Shown: positions 31,788 through 41,038, numbered from the stretch's first letter. The stretch: DNA of 64,000 bases from Holophagales bacterium (GCA_016719485.1 JADJZB010000002.1:558001-622000); one strand, 5' to 3'. Made by a program: numbers and translations. Notes: generated by a model not told the origin, from the sequence alone.

Positions 31788-33518
31788 TCAGCCCGCCGCG
31801 GGGCAACGGAGCCGGCGCCCGGGCGGATAGGGAAAGACGTCGAGGACTTCTCCGGCGGCGTGCCGCCGCTTCATGTCGTTCCAGAACTCCGGCCTCACGA
31901 GGTCCGCGTGCGCCGCGGCGAACAGGACCCGGAGCGGCTTCGGGAACCCCATGAACGTCAGGAACTCCTCAGGGAAGACGTCTCGCGGGCCGACGTAGAA
32001 GCTCGGGCCGTCTCCCCCGCCGCCGTCCGCGTCGTCCGGCAGCTCCCGGAAGTCGCAGTCGGTCACGGCGCAGAGCTCGTCGTAGTCGTAGAAGACGACC
32101 CGGCCGTGCCGCGTCACGCCGAAGTTCTTCACGAGGAGGTCTCCGGGAAAGATGTTCGTGGCGGCGAGGTCGCGCAGGGCGCGGCCGAAGTCGAGAACCG
32201 CCTCCCTCACCTTCTCCTCGGAGGCCTCGCGGATGAAGAGGTTCAGGGGCGCGACGCGCCGCTCGGTATAGAGGTGGCGGATGACGACGGCTTCGCCCTG
32301 GAGGGCCACGGTCTCCGAGCACTCCGCCAGGAGCTCCTCCAGGATGTCCGGCGCGAACCGGTCCCTCGCGAATTCGAGGAACTCGTACTCCTGGATGTCG
32401 ACGAGCCGGCCGGCCCGGTCGTGCTCGAAGACGAACTGGTATCGCTCCTTGACCTGGGCCCGGGTCACCGTCTTCGTCGGCCCGAAGCGGTCGCGGATCA
32501 CCTTGAAGACGACGTCGTAGCCGGGCATGGTGAAGACGACCATCACCATTCCCTTCTCTCCCCGGGCCGTCTCGAACCGGTCGCCGGACCGCCCGAGGTG
32601 GCGGAGGAGGTCGCGGTAGAGCTCGGTCTTGCCGTGCTTGTTGTACCCGAGCGTCACGTAGAGCTCGGCGACCGGCTTCCTCGGGAGGATCGACTTCATG
32701 AACCGGACGACTCCCGCCGGCGCCTCGACGTCGACGTGAAAGTACGACCGGGTGAAGCTGAAGACGACCGACACGTCGTCCTCGTCGAGGAGGACCGCGT
32801 CGACCACGACCCGGCCGTCCGGGTTGACGAGGGCGAGGACGAGCGGAAGGAATCGCTCGCCGCGGACGACCCTTCCGACGACGTAGGCTCCCTTGTTGCG
32901 GAAGAAGACCGGCTCGAGGAGCTCGACGAAGTCGAACGCCGTGTCGCCCCACGCCGCGGTGAGGGCCTCGTCCACCGCGCGGCCCACCCTCTCGGCGTCT
33001 CCCTCGTAGTCGGCCCACGGGATTCCGAAGGCGTAGTCGTCGAGGACCTGGTGGACGACGGAACAGGTCGACAGGGCGCCGGGATAGGTCCGCACGGGCA
33101 CGGCTCCGGGGGGCGGAAGGCCCGTGTCGCTCCCGAAGTGGACGAACTCCCGCTGGGCGTCGACGCCGACGGTCGTGAAGACCTTCCGCGTGACCGAGTT
33201 GAAGAACGTCTCGGCCAGCTCGAGGTCCCCGTGCCCGCCCATCAACCAGGAGTACTCCCGCTTCATCGCCGCCCACAGGTCCGGCGACCGGCGCGCCTCG
33301 CCGAAGACGTCCTCGAGCGCCGTCACGACACGGCGGACGACGTTCGTGTAGAGCGCCAGCCTCTCCACCATGTCCTGCTGGACGCCGTGCCAGTCGGCGG
33401 ACTCGAAATGGAGCGCAGAGCGGCGCGTGAGCCGACGAAAGCCCGAGCGGTACTGCTCGAAACCCCACTTGACGAGGATCGCGCCCTTGCGGGCGATGAG
33501 GCCGTCGGCTTCGTTCAT
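31788..33518 (-). CDS. aceK: Isocitrate dehydrogenase kinase/phosphatase
   Basis: AceK phosphorylates IDH and also removes the phosphate, switching carbon between the TCA cycle and the glyoxylate bypass. The 576-residue length matches the family. The N-terminal regulatory domain begins GFEQYRSGFRRLTRRS. The kinase domain carries EKGMVMVVFTMPGYDVVFKV, DIQEYEFLEF and the catalytic pair in NIFPGDLLVKNFG and VVFYDYDEL. It is followed by icd on the same strand after 78 bases. No aceA or aceB gene is in the window. AceK is best known from Proteobacteria, so its presence here is noteworthy. Confidence 0.94.
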   Translation of the reverse strand: MNEADGLIARKGAILVKWGFEQYRSGFRRLTRRSALHFESADWHGVQQDMVERLALYTNVVRRVVTALEDVFGEARRSPDLWAAMKREYSWLMGGHGDLELAETFFNSVTRKVFTTVGVDAQREFVHFGSDTGLPPPGAVPVRTYPGALSTCSVVHQVLDDYAFGIPWADYEGDAERVGRAVDEALTAAWGDTAFDFVELLEPVFFRNKGAYVVGRVVRGERFLPLVLALVNPDGRVVVDAVLLDEDDVSVVFSFTRSYFHVDVEAPAGVVRFMKSILPRKPVAELYVTLGYNKHGKTELYRDLLRHLGRSGDRFETARGEKGMVMVVFTMPGYDVVFKVIRDRFGPTKTVTRAQVKERYQFVFEHDRAGRLVDIQEYEFLEFARDRFAPDILEELLAECSETVALQGEAVVIRHLYTERRVAPLNLFIREASEEKVREAVLDFGRALRDLAATNIFPGDLLVKNFGVTRHGRVVFYDYDELCAVTDCDFRELPDDADGGGGDGPSFYVGPRDVFPEEFLTFMGFPKPLRVLFAAAHADLVRPEFWNDMKRRHAAGEVLDVFPYPPGRRLRCPAAG

Positions 33519-33561
33519 GTCGCGCGAGAGGATACGGCAGGGCGGGAGGCGCTCCGGGCGT

Positions 33562-34056
33562 TCAGCGCCCGTTCGCCTCCGGCTCGGCGACGACCCGGCC
33601 GCCCCTCACCGTGGCCCCGACGACGATCCCCGCCGCGATCAGCACGACGTTCTTGATGATGTACTGCCCTTCCAGCGTGGGAGCGTACGGAATCCGCGTG
33701 AAGACCTCCTCGGGAAAGAGGAAGACGGGTGTCAGCGTCCCGGCCATCTGGACGAAGAGGAGGAGGAGGACCTCCCGAAGACGGATCCCCACCAGGAGGC
33801 CGAGCCCGATCACGCACTCCCAGGCGGCGAGAACGGGGAGCGAGACCTCGGGCGGGACGAGCCCGAGGGTGAGGACCGAGATCGTTCTCGTCGCCAGGCC
33901 CTGCGCCGGGCTGAGGTCCGGAAAGAACTTCAGGACGCCGAACCAGAAGAAGACGATCCCGAGGCTGACCCTCAGGAGGGGGAGGCCCCACCGGGCCATG
34001 GCCGTCGTGATCCGGACGTCGAGAGCTTCGAGCGCGCGAGGAACGTGGGTGACCAT
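33562..34056 (-). CDS. DoxX family membrane protein
   Basis: The 164-residue protein has four predicted membrane helices (RVSLGIVFFWFGVLKFF, ISVLTLGLVPPEVSLPVLAAWE, LLLLFVQMAGTLTPVFLF, IIKNVVLIAAGIVVGATV). The first has the Gly-Phe-Leu-Lys type pattern (WFGVLKFFP) of the DoxX family. These proteins are small inner-membrane proteins; some act with thiosulfate:quinone oxidoreductase, most have unknown roles. Its start at 34056 lies 49 bases after the FGGY kinase stop, on the same strand, so it may be the last gene of that operon. Confidence 0.8.
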   Translation of the reverse strand: MVTHVPRALEALDVRITTAMARWGLPLLRVSLGIVFFWFGVLKFFPDLSPAQGLATRTISVLTLGLVPPEVSLPVLAAWECVIGLGLLVGIRLREVLLLLFVQMAGTLTPVFLFPEEVFTRIPYAPTLEGQYIIKNVVLIAAGIVVGATVRGGRVVAEPEANGR

Positions 34057-34105
34057 CAGGTTCGCTCCCGGGAGGCTCTGCGTGGCGCGGGGCGCCGGGC
34101 CTCCC

Positions 34106-35666
34106 TTACCGAGGAGGGTACCCGGTGATGTCGCGGATGTCCTCGTAGAGAGGCCGCAGCCGCTCGTACATCTTCCTGTAGACGCGGCGGTAGAGGCGGT
34201 CGTAGAGGTCCGAGGTCGCCGGGTCGGGGACGAAGACGCGGCCCAGGCGCGTCATCGACGCGACGGCGGCCTCGAACGACGGGTGGAGCCCCAGCCCGAC
34301 GGCCGCGTCGATCGCGGCCCCGAGGCCCGACGCTTCCGTGACGTGCGGCCGGGCCGCGGGAAGGCCGAAGACGTCCGCGGTGATCTGCATCGCCGCGTCG
34401 CTCTGCGCTCCCCCGCCGGCCACGCGCAGCTCGGTGATCGCCACGCCGCTGCGCTTCTCCGACCTTTCCTTGCCCTCGCGCAGGGCGTAGGCGAGCCCCT
34501 CGAGGATGGCGCGGTAGAGATGAGAGCGCGTGTGGACGTCGCCGAAGCCGATGACGGCCCCCTTCGCCTCCGGCCCGGGGCGCTTCACGCCCGGCGACCA
34601 GTAGGGCTGCAGGACGAGCCCCATGGAACCGGGAGGGACCTTCGACACGAGCTCGTCGAAGAGCACCTCGGCGGCAAGCCCCTCTTCGCGGGCCCGCGCC
34701 TCCTCGGCCTGCCCGAACTGTTCCTTGAACCAGGTCACCATCCAGAAGCCCCGGTAGATCTGGATCTCCAGGCTGTAGGCGCCCGGCATCGCCGACGGGT
34801 AGGGCGGCAACAGCGGAAGCGGTTCGACGTAGCGACGGTGCGTCGTGTTGATCGTCGCCGTCGTGCCGTAGCTGAGGCAGGCGACGTGCGGCTCGAGACA
34901 CCCCGCCCCGAGGACCTCGCACGCCTTGTCGGCCGCGGCGGCGATCACCGGGAGGCCCTTCGGAAGGCCGGTCGCCTCGGCGGCCGCGGCCGTCAGCTCG
35001 CCGAGCCGCCCACCGGGGGGGACGAGCTCCGGCAGCTGCTCGCGGCGAACGGGGAGCGCATCCCACTTCCAGTCGAGGCGTCCCGCCCAGCGAAGGCGCC
35101 GGTAGTCGAACGGGACGTAGCCGACCTGGCCCCCGGAAGAATCGACGAACCGGCCCGTGAGGCGATGGGCGAGGAAGCCCGAGAGGAAGAGGTACCGCTC
35201 GGCCCTCGCCCAGGTCTGAGGTTCGTGCCGGGCGAGCCAGTGGGCCTCCGCTTCGGCCTGGAAGTAGGCGACGGTCTCGGCCATTCCCGAGACCCGGAAG
35301 AGCATCCCCCAGAGGCCCCTGACGGGCGGGACGCTCTCCGTCCTGCGCTGGTCGAGCCAGACGATCGCCGGACGGAGCGGGCGCCCCTTTCGCGTCCGTG
35401 CAGACCATCGTCGCCCGCTGCGTCGTGACGGCGAGGCCGGCGATGGCCTCGCGCCTCACGCCCGGCTGGGCGAGGAGCGCGCGCGTCGCCTCGCAGACCG
35501 ATCGCCAGTAGAGCTCCGGGTCCTGTTCGGCGAATCCCGGCGGCCCCGGCAGGTATGGCTCGATCGCGACACGGCTGCGAGCGACGAGGTTGCCGGAGAG
35601 GTCGAACAGGAGCGCCCGGACGCTCTGCGTCCCGTGGTCGATCGCGAGGAGCTGCTCGCCGCTCAC
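34106..35666 (-). CDS. FGGY-family carbohydrate kinase (apparent frameshift)
   Basis: FGGY kinases phosphorylate glycerol, xylulose, ribulose and related polyols. The N-terminal part has AIDHGTQSVRALLFDL and VTTQRATMV; the C-terminal part has the nucleotide site AGGGAQSDAAMQITADV. The frame breaks at the C/T run 35384-35390. Removing one base there gives GRPLRPAIVWLDQRR and a protein of about 519 residues. The GTG at 35666 overlaps the glpD stop in a GTGA arrangement. It is clearly distinct from glpK at 8.4 kb. The substrate is not shown; glycerol or dihydroxyacetone would suit the neighbours, glpD and a flavoprotein. Confidence 0.85.
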
Positions 35667-37261
35667 GCGCAGAGCGCGGGCACCGGGTCCTGCCCGGGCG
35701 CCGCCGGCGCGGCGTGGTGCGCACGCCACCTCGCGAGGTATTCCTGCTCTTCCATCGACCAGCGCCCATCATCCCACGCGAGCCCTTCGGCACAGACCTC
35801 GCGCAGGCGCGGGAGGAGCGAGGCGCCGCCGTCGGGCAGGAGAATGCCGGCTCTCACCCGCCTGAGGAGGAGATCGTCGAGCCGGACGACCTTCTCGAAG
35901 TGGGCGGCCCGCCGAAGCTCCGCCCAGAGGTAGGGCGTGCCCGGGATCGCCTCGAGCTCTCCGGGCCGGGCCTCGGAGATGACGGACGCCGCCGCGCGCC
36001 CGTGACGCCCGGCGATGCGGCGCGCCACCCCGGCCTCGAGCCCGCTCACGGGTGGCTGGCCGGTCCCGCCCTCGCGGAAGACCCGCGCATCGGAGCCGAG
36101 CCGCGACAGGGCCGGGAGCCGTCTCCTGAGGAGTCTCAGGGCGTCGAGCGCGATGAGCCGGAACGTCGTCAGCTTTCCGCCCGTCACCGTCACGAGCCCC
36201 GATTCCTCCCAGAGGACGTGGTCGCGACTCTCGTCGGACGGTCTCGCCTTGCCCGATCCGATCACCGGCCTCACCCCGGCAAAGCTCGAGATCGCGTCCG
36301 TCGCCGAGAGAGCGCGCGAGGGAAAGGCCGCCCGCGCCCCCTCGAGCAGGTAGGCGGCTTCCGCCGGAGAGATCGAGGGCTCCTCGTCGAGCGAAAGAGG
36401 GTGGTCGAGGTCGGTCGTTCCGAGGAGCGTGAGACCTTCCCACGGATAGGCGAAGAGAGGCCGCCCGTCGAGCGGGTGCCGGAAGGTCACTGCCTGGGCA
36501 GCCGGAAAGCGCCAGGCCGGGAAGAGGAGGTGGCTTCCGCGCAGGGGGCGAATCAGCGGCTGGCCTCCCACCTCGCCGCGCAGGCGGTCGGCCCACGCGC
36601 CGGTGGCGTTCACGACGGCCGATGCCCTCACATCCCGCTCCCCGCCCGTGACGAGGTCCCTCAGGACCGCCCCGACGACCTTCCCGTTGTCCCGCAGAAG
36701 CCCCTCGCAGCGGACGTAGTTCAGCGTCCGCGCGCCCTCGGCCTCCGCTTCGAAGAGAACCCGGAGGACGAGCCGGGCGTCGTCCGTGGTGGCGTCGGCG
36801 TACGCGAAGCCCCCCTCGAGACCAGGTGACCCGGCGTGCGGGGCGCGGAGAAGGAACTCCTCGCGCGTCAGGCGCGCGTGCCGTCCCCGGCCGGCGATGA
36901 GGTCGTAGACGGCGAGGCCCGTCCCGACGAGGGCGCGGCCCGGATGGTCGCCCGCGTGAAGGGCGAAGAGGAAGCCGATCGGCTCGACGAGACCGGGCGC
37001 TTCCGAAAGGAGCCGGTCGCGCTCGCGAACCGCTTCCCAGGTCAACTTCACGTTCCCTTCCGCGAGGTAACGCAGGCCACCGTGGACGAGCTTGGAGGAG
37101 CGGCTCGACGTCCCGGAGGCGAAGTCCCCCTGTTCGACGAGGAGGACCGAGAGCCCCGCCCGCGCCGCCTCGAGGGCGATTCCAGCTCCGGTGATCCCGC
37201 CGCCCACGACGAGGAGGTCGTACGTTGGAAGCAGGCTCGCCCAGTCGGCCCCGCGTGTCAT
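35663..37261 (-). CDS. glpD: Glycerol-3-phosphate dehydrogenase (FAD, GlpD type)
   Basis: This enzyme oxidises glycerol 3-phosphate to DHAP and passes electrons to quinone at the membrane. The 532-residue protein has the FAD-binding VVGGGITGAGIALEAARAG, the GlpD signature SSRSSKLVHGGLRYL, VVNATGAWADRL and the C-terminal helical cap (RRVRAGILLPDGG). The ATG at 37261 overlaps the upstream stop in an ATGA arrangement, and its own stop overlaps the FGGY kinase start. It is thus the third of four overlapping genes behind the FadR-type regulator. Confidence 0.93.
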   Translation of the reverse strand: MTRGADWASLLPTYDLLVVGGGITGAGIALEAARAGLSVLLVEQGDFASGTSSRSSKLVHGGLRYLAEGNVKLTWEAVRERDRLLSEAPGLVEPIGFLFALHAGDHPGRALVGTGLAVYDLIAGRGRHARLTREEFLLRAPHAGSPGLEGGFAYADATTDDARLVLRVLFEAEAEGARTLNYVRCEGLLRDNGKVVGAVLRDLVTGGERDVRASAVVNATGAWADRLRGEVGGQPLIRPLRGSHLLFPAWRFPAAQAVTFRHPLDGRPLFAYPWEGLTLLGTTDLDHPLSLDEEPSISPAEAAYLLEGARAAFPSRALSATDAISSFAGVRPVIGSGKARPSDESRDHVLWEESGLVTVTGGKLTTFRLIALDALRLLRRRLPALSRLGSDARVFREGGTGQPPVSGLEAGVARRIAGRHGRAAASVISEARPGELEAIPGTPYLWAELRRAAHFEKVVRLDDLLLRRVRAGILLPDGGASLLPRLREVCAEGLAWDDGRWSMEEQEYLARWRAHHAAPAAPGQDPVPALCA

Positions 37262-38850
37262 GGCACGAGCTTCCCGGGGTTGAGAAGACCGTCGGGGTCG
37301 AACGTGCCGAAGACGCCGCGCAACGCCCGGATGCCGAGCTCCCCCTTCTCGGCCGCGAGCCACGGCGCATGGTCCGTGCCGACACCGTGCTGGTGGCTGA
37401 TCGTCCCTCCCCCCGCGACGATGGCGGCCGACGCCGCCGTCTTGAGGGTCCTCCAGCGGGCGAGGTTCACGTCGGGATCGGCGGCGAGGCGGAAGAGGTA
37501 GGTGGTGTAGAGGCTCGATCCGTCGAGATAGACGTGCGACAGGTGGGTGAAGGCGTGGACCTTCTCGGCCTCGCCGGCGAGCCCTGCCCGAAGGGCCGTC
37601 TCGACCGAGGCCAGGAGGGCGGGAACGCGGCTCCAGGGGGCCGCCGTCTCGAGCGTGTCGACGGCCCAGCCCGCCTCCCACAGGGCGTTTCTGAGGTACG
37701 GGGCGCGGAACCGGTTCCGGTGCCACTCCCGCCCGAAGGCCTTTCCCGCGGCTACGCCGCCACGCATCGCGAGCGCCCCGAGCGCCTGCCTCCGCGTCTG
37801 CCGCACGAGGTTCTCGCTTCCGGAGATCCCGACGAGGAGGAGGCACTTCTCCGCCCGCGCGCCCCGCAAGGAGAGGTACGTCTCGAGGGCACGGATGAGC
37901 CGGTCGTGCCCGGCGAGGAGGAGCGTGGTCCGGGTCTCCTCGGGAGTCGAGAGGCGGAGCATCGAGAGGGGAAGGCGCAGCGCGGCCATCTCGCGGACCG
38001 CGGCGATCGCCGACGGGAAGTCGGGGAGGAAGACGCCGTGGACCTCCTCGATCGCCGGAATCGGAGAGACGCGGACCGTCCCCTCGGTGATCACGCCCAG
38101 CCGCCCCTCGCTCCCGAGGACCAGCTCGCGCAGGTCGGGGCCGGCCGCCGACGCCGGAAACGGCGGCAGGTCGAGCCGTCCCTCGGGCGACTCGACGCGA
38201 CCGCCGGCGAAGAGGCGCTCGATCCGGCCGTAGCCGAGGGACTGCTGACCGCTCGAGCGGGTCGCGATCCACCCCCCGAGCGTCGAGAGCTCGAACGACT
38301 GCGGAAAGTGTCCCAGCGTCCACCCTCGCGCCAGGAGCGTCGCCTCGAGGTCGGGCCCCTTCACGCCCGCGCCGAACGTCGCGAGCCGGCTCGTCTCGTC
38401 GAACGAGAGAAGGCGCGAGAGGCGCGAGAGGTCCACCGTGACGACCGGCGCCTCGGAAGGCTGAGGGTTCACGTGGCCCGCCACGCTCGTCCCTCCGCCC
38501 CAGGGAATGAGCCGGGCGCCCCGCTCGCGCGCCCACGCCAGGAGCGCCGCCACGTCGCTTCCGCTCTCGGGGAAGACGACCGCATCGGGGGCGAGGCCGA
38601 TCCGGCCCGAGCGCAGAGCGATCCAGTCGGGAAGGCTCTGCCCGCGCGCGTGGAGAAGACGTTCCCACGGGTCGAGCGTGACGCCGCTTCCCGGCGCGAG
38701 GCGCGACGCGGGCACGGCGGTGAGCGCCTGGGCCGGCGTCGCGTCGCGCGGGGGCGTCGCGGGTCCGACCCACGCGGAAAGGGTCTCCACGGCCCGCGCG
38801 GGGAGCGCGGCGGAGACGGTGTCGTCTCCCCATCCGTTCCAGCGCCTCAC
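37258..38850 (-). CDS. FAD-binding oxidase related to alkyl-DHAP synthase
   Basis: The 530-residue protein has the VAO/PCMH FAD fold with VFPESGSDVAALLAWARERG and WGGGTSVAGHV. An N-terminal RRWNGWGDD motif and a C-terminal TISHQHGVGTDH motif match the alkyl-dihydroxyacetonephosphate synthase group (AGPS has KWNGWG and a His-rich HGVG site). AGPS swaps the acyl chain of acyl-DHAP for a fatty alcohol. The alternative is a glycolate/lactate-type oxidase. The GTG at 38850 overlaps the regulator stop. The glpD and FGGY neighbours supply or consume DHAP and G3P, which favours an AGPS-like or related role. Confidence 0.8.
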   Translation of the reverse strand: MRRWNGWGDDTVSAALPARAVETLSAWVGPATPPRDATPAQALTAVPASRLAPGSGVTLDPWERLLHARGQSLPDWIALRSGRIGLAPDAVVFPESGSDVAALLAWARERGARLIPWGGGTSVAGHVNPQPSEAPVVTVDLSRLSRLLSFDETSRLATFGAGVKGPDLEATLLARGWTLGHFPQSFELSTLGGWIATRSSGQQSLGYGRIERLFAGGRVESPEGRLDLPPFPASAAGPDLRELVLGSEGRLGVITEGTVRVSPIPAIEEVHGVFLPDFPSAIAAVREMAALRLPLSMLRLSTPEETRTTLLLAGHDRLIRALETYLSLRGARAEKCLLLVGISGSENLVRQTRRQALGALAMRGGVAAGKAFGREWHRNRFRAPYLRNALWEAGWAVDTLETAAPWSRVPALLASVETALRAGLAGEAEKVHAFTHLSHVYLDGSSLYTTYLFRLAADPDVNLARWRTLKTAASAAIVAGGGTISHQHGVGTDHAPWLAAEKGELGIRALRGVFGTFDPDGLLNPGKLVP

Positions 38851-39596
38851 CGCCGTTCTCCAGCGGCGAGACGACGCTCGAGCGGACGCCAGAGCCCGAC
38901 GCTTCGCGTCATCACGTCGCGCGTCACCCGCTCGGCGGCCGCCGCGTCGCCCGCGATGGCCGCGGCGCGGAGCGCGGCGTAGAACGCGCGCGAAGCGGCT
39001 CGCGCCGCCGGCCGCTCGAAATAGAGCGCGGCCATCCGGGCAAAGAGGCCACGGAACCCGTTCAGGATGAGCGCGTAGACGGGATTGCCCGAGGAGACGG
39101 CGAGGAGGTGGTGGAGCTCCCAGTCGAACGCGGTCCACTCCGCGGCGCCGGAACCGAGCGCCTCCGACCCGGCCAGGAACGCGGCGACCCGGGCCGGAGC
39201 GTGCCGGACCGCCTCGCGCGCGTAGGCCGGCGCGAGGACCTCGCGCACCTCGAGAAGCTGCTTCACGAAGCCCTTCGGGATCTCTCCGTGCTCGGCGAGC
39301 CCGGCGAGGACGTTGAGCCCTCCCTCGGTCCAGACGTCGTTCACCCGGGTCGGGAGCCCGTGCCTCACCGAAACGAACCCGTCCCGGTCGAGCTTCTTCA
39401 GGACCTCCCGAAGCGTCGGGCGCGTGACGCCGAGCGTCGCGGCCAGCGCCCGCTCGGGCGGAAGCCCCTCTCCGGGCAACCAGCGGCCCGCGAGGAGGGC
39501 GGAGAGGAGCTCCCTCTCGGCGTGGGCGCCGGGGCGCAGGGCCGCGGGGGCGAAGGGGGCGAGCGCGCGGGCCGACGGCTTCCGGCCACGGGACAC
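38847..39596 (-). CDS. FadR-type GntR-family regulator
   Basis: The N-terminal winged helix carries GEGLPPERALAATLGVTRP and LREVLKKLDRDGFVSVRHG. The NDVWTEGGLNVLAGLAEH segment that follows is very close to E. coli FadR (which reads NNFWETSGLNIL). The C-terminal helical part would bind an effector such as an acyl-CoA or related molecule. I choose the GTG at 39596, since a promoter and operator lie at 39611-39664 and rule out the longer start at 39695. The start has no clear ribosome site. It heads the four-gene operon by a GTGA overlap and probably autoregulates it. Confidence 0.85.
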   Translation of the reverse strand: MSRGRKPSARALAPFAPAALRPGAHAERELLSALLAGRWLPGEGLPPERALAATLGVTRPTLREVLKKLDRDGFVSVRHGLPTRVNDVWTEGGLNVLAGLAEHGEIPKGFVKQLLEVREVLAPAYAREAVRHAPARVAAFLAGSEALGSGAAEWTAFDWELHHLLAVSSGNPVYALILNGFRGLFARMAALYFERPAARAASRAFYAALRAAAIAGDAAAAERVTRDVMTRSVGLWRPLERRLAAGERR

Positions 39597-39610
39597 GGGA
39601 GTCGATGCAC

Positions 39611-39628
39611 TGGTATGAGGTCTTACCA
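39611..39628 (-). promoter_or_regulatory. Palindromic operator, FadR/GntR type
   Basis: The 18-bp block TGGTATGAGGTCTTACCA is a near-perfect palindrome with TGGTA/TACCA arms, matching its own complement at 14 of 18 positions. FadR-group regulators bind TGGT-n-ACCA-type sites. It spans the predicted transcription start of the regulator gene, so binding should block transcription. Confidence 0.75.
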
Positions 39629-39635
39629 CATGGAA

Positions 39636-39664
39636 ATTCTGCCGCGGACGGATCGGCGCGTCAA
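39636..39664 (-). promoter_or_regulatory. Sigma-70-type promoter of the fadR-type operon
   Basis: On the minus strand TTGACG (39664-39659) and CAGAAT (39641-39636) are spaced by exactly 17 bases. The predicted start near 39629 lies at the edge of the palindromic operator. Confidence 0.7.
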
Positions 39665-39749
39665 GGGCCCGCTGCGGATACCGTCCGCCCCGCATGTCGC
39701 CCGATTTCGTATCATGTCCGGTGGGGGCTCGCCCCCGTGAAGGAACCGC

Positions 39750-40241
39750 ATGACCTCCCCTTCTCTCCTCCTCGACCTCCTCCAGCGCGACGAGCCCGCG
39801 ATCCTCTCAGAGTCCTACGAAGGGATGACCCGCTGCCGGCTCACCAGCTACGAGGCGGCGGGAGCCGACGAGACGCGGCGCCGGTTCGCGCGCCTCTTCG
39901 CCCTCCTCGTCGACGCCGTCCGCGAAAGGGACCTCGAGCCCGTCCTCGCCTACGCCCGCGAGATCGCGCGGCAGCGCTTCGCCGAGGGGTTCGACCTCCA
40001 GGAGGTCCAGTCCGCCATCAACGTCCTCGAGGAAGCCGTCTGGCGCCGCGTGGTCAAGGAGATCCCGCCGGAAGGTCTCGCCGAGGCGCTCGGCCTCGTC
40101 AGCACCGTCCTCGGCGTCTGCAAGGACACCATGGCGTCGTCCTACGTCTCCCTCGCGACGAAGCGGCACGCGACGAGCCTCGACATGACGGCGCTCTTCC
40201 GCGGCACCCAGAACCGCTTCTACACCAGTAGCACGGACTGA
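39750..40241 (+). CDS. Lone RsbRD_N-like (RsbR N-terminal) domain protein
   Basis: The 163-residue protein is all helical and resembles the N-terminal domain of RsbRD-type stressosome/histidine-kinase proteins: ARLFALLVDAVRERDLEPVL, then ARQRFAEGFDLQEVQSAINV and LEEAVWRRVVKE. Normally this domain is joined to a STAS or kinase domain; here it stands alone. No signal peptide or membrane segment is seen. It is divergent from the FadR-type gene and ends 11 bases before the convergent tesA-like gene. The function is unknown; it could be a sensor partner for an unlinked regulator. Confidence 0.65.
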   Translation: MTSPSLLLDLLQRDEPAILSESYEGMTRCRLTSYEAAGADETRRRFARLFALLVDAVRERDLEPVLAYAREIARQRFAEGFDLQEVQSAINVLEEAVWRRVVKEIPPEGLAEALGLVSTVLGVCKDTMASSYVSLATKRHATSLDMTALFRGTQNRFYTSSTD

Positions 40242-40252
40242 CGCCGCGCCTC

Positions 40253-41038
40253 TCAGGGCGACGGCGCTGCCAGCTCGGAGAGGATCGCCTCGAGCTGAGG
40301 CAGGACGTTGCGGGCGAGGATCTTCTGCCCTTCCGGATTCGGGTGGATGCCGTCCTCGAGGTTCAGCTCCCTTCTTCCCCGCCACGCCTTCGAGAAGGAA
40401 CGGGACGAGCGTCAGCCCCTCCTCCTTTGCGAGGCGCGGGAAGAGGCGGCCGAACCCCTGCTGGTACTGCGGTCCGTAGCTGGTCGGTATCAGCATTCCG
40501 CAGAGGAGGACCCGCGCTCCGGCCTCGCGGGCCTTCCCGACGATTCCCCGCAGGTTCTTCTCGGTCTCCTCGAGCGGCAGGCCCCGGAGGCCGTCGTTGG
40601 CGCCCAGGGCGAGAACGACGACATCCGGTTTCTGGGAGAGGACCCACTCCGCCCGCCGGAGGCCGCCGGCAGTCGTGTCGCCCGAGACCCCCGCATTCAC
40701 CGCGCGGATCGGCCGGCCCCGCTTCGCGAGCTCCGCCGCCACGACGGCCGGGAACGCCTGGTCGACCGGAAGGCCGAGCCCGGCCGTGAGGCTGTCACCG
40801 AGGAAGACGACGAGCGGCGCACCGGCGGGGACCGCCCCCGCGGTTCCCGCGTCCCCGGTTCCCGGTCCCCGGCGGAATCGGAGGCCGGACGGCTGACTCC
40901 GGCGGTGTCCGCCGGCGCCGCTCCGGGGTTCAGCGGAACGAGGTCCCGCGTGGGCGACGAGCCTTCGTCTCTCCCCTTCCCGCAACCGGCGAGGAGAAGA
41001 GCCCCGAAGGCCAGGGCGAGGCAAACCGCGCGCCGCAC
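40253..41038 (-). CDS. TesA-like SGNH hydrolase lipoprotein (two compensating frameshifts)
   Basis: TesA-type enzymes are esterases, thioesterases and lysophospholipases. The core shows SGNH blocks: FLGDSLTAGLG (catalytic Ser), AGVSGDTTAGG, LALGANDGLRG, and DGIHPNPEGQ with the catalytic Asp and His. The N-terminus in the outer frame has the lipobox LLLAGC. The middle is read in another frame: one base is missing within about 40845-40960 and one extra C is present at 40369-40371. The two shifts cancel, giving about 261 residues. It is divergent from ybbA, as in the E. coli tesA-ybbA-ybbP locus. The GTG at 41038 is the likely start. Confidence 0.82.

Noticed and set aside
39597..39695. The longer start of the FadR-type regulator at 39695
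   Set aside because: It would place a good promoter and an operator inside the coding region, and the extra residues do not look like a protein start of this family.
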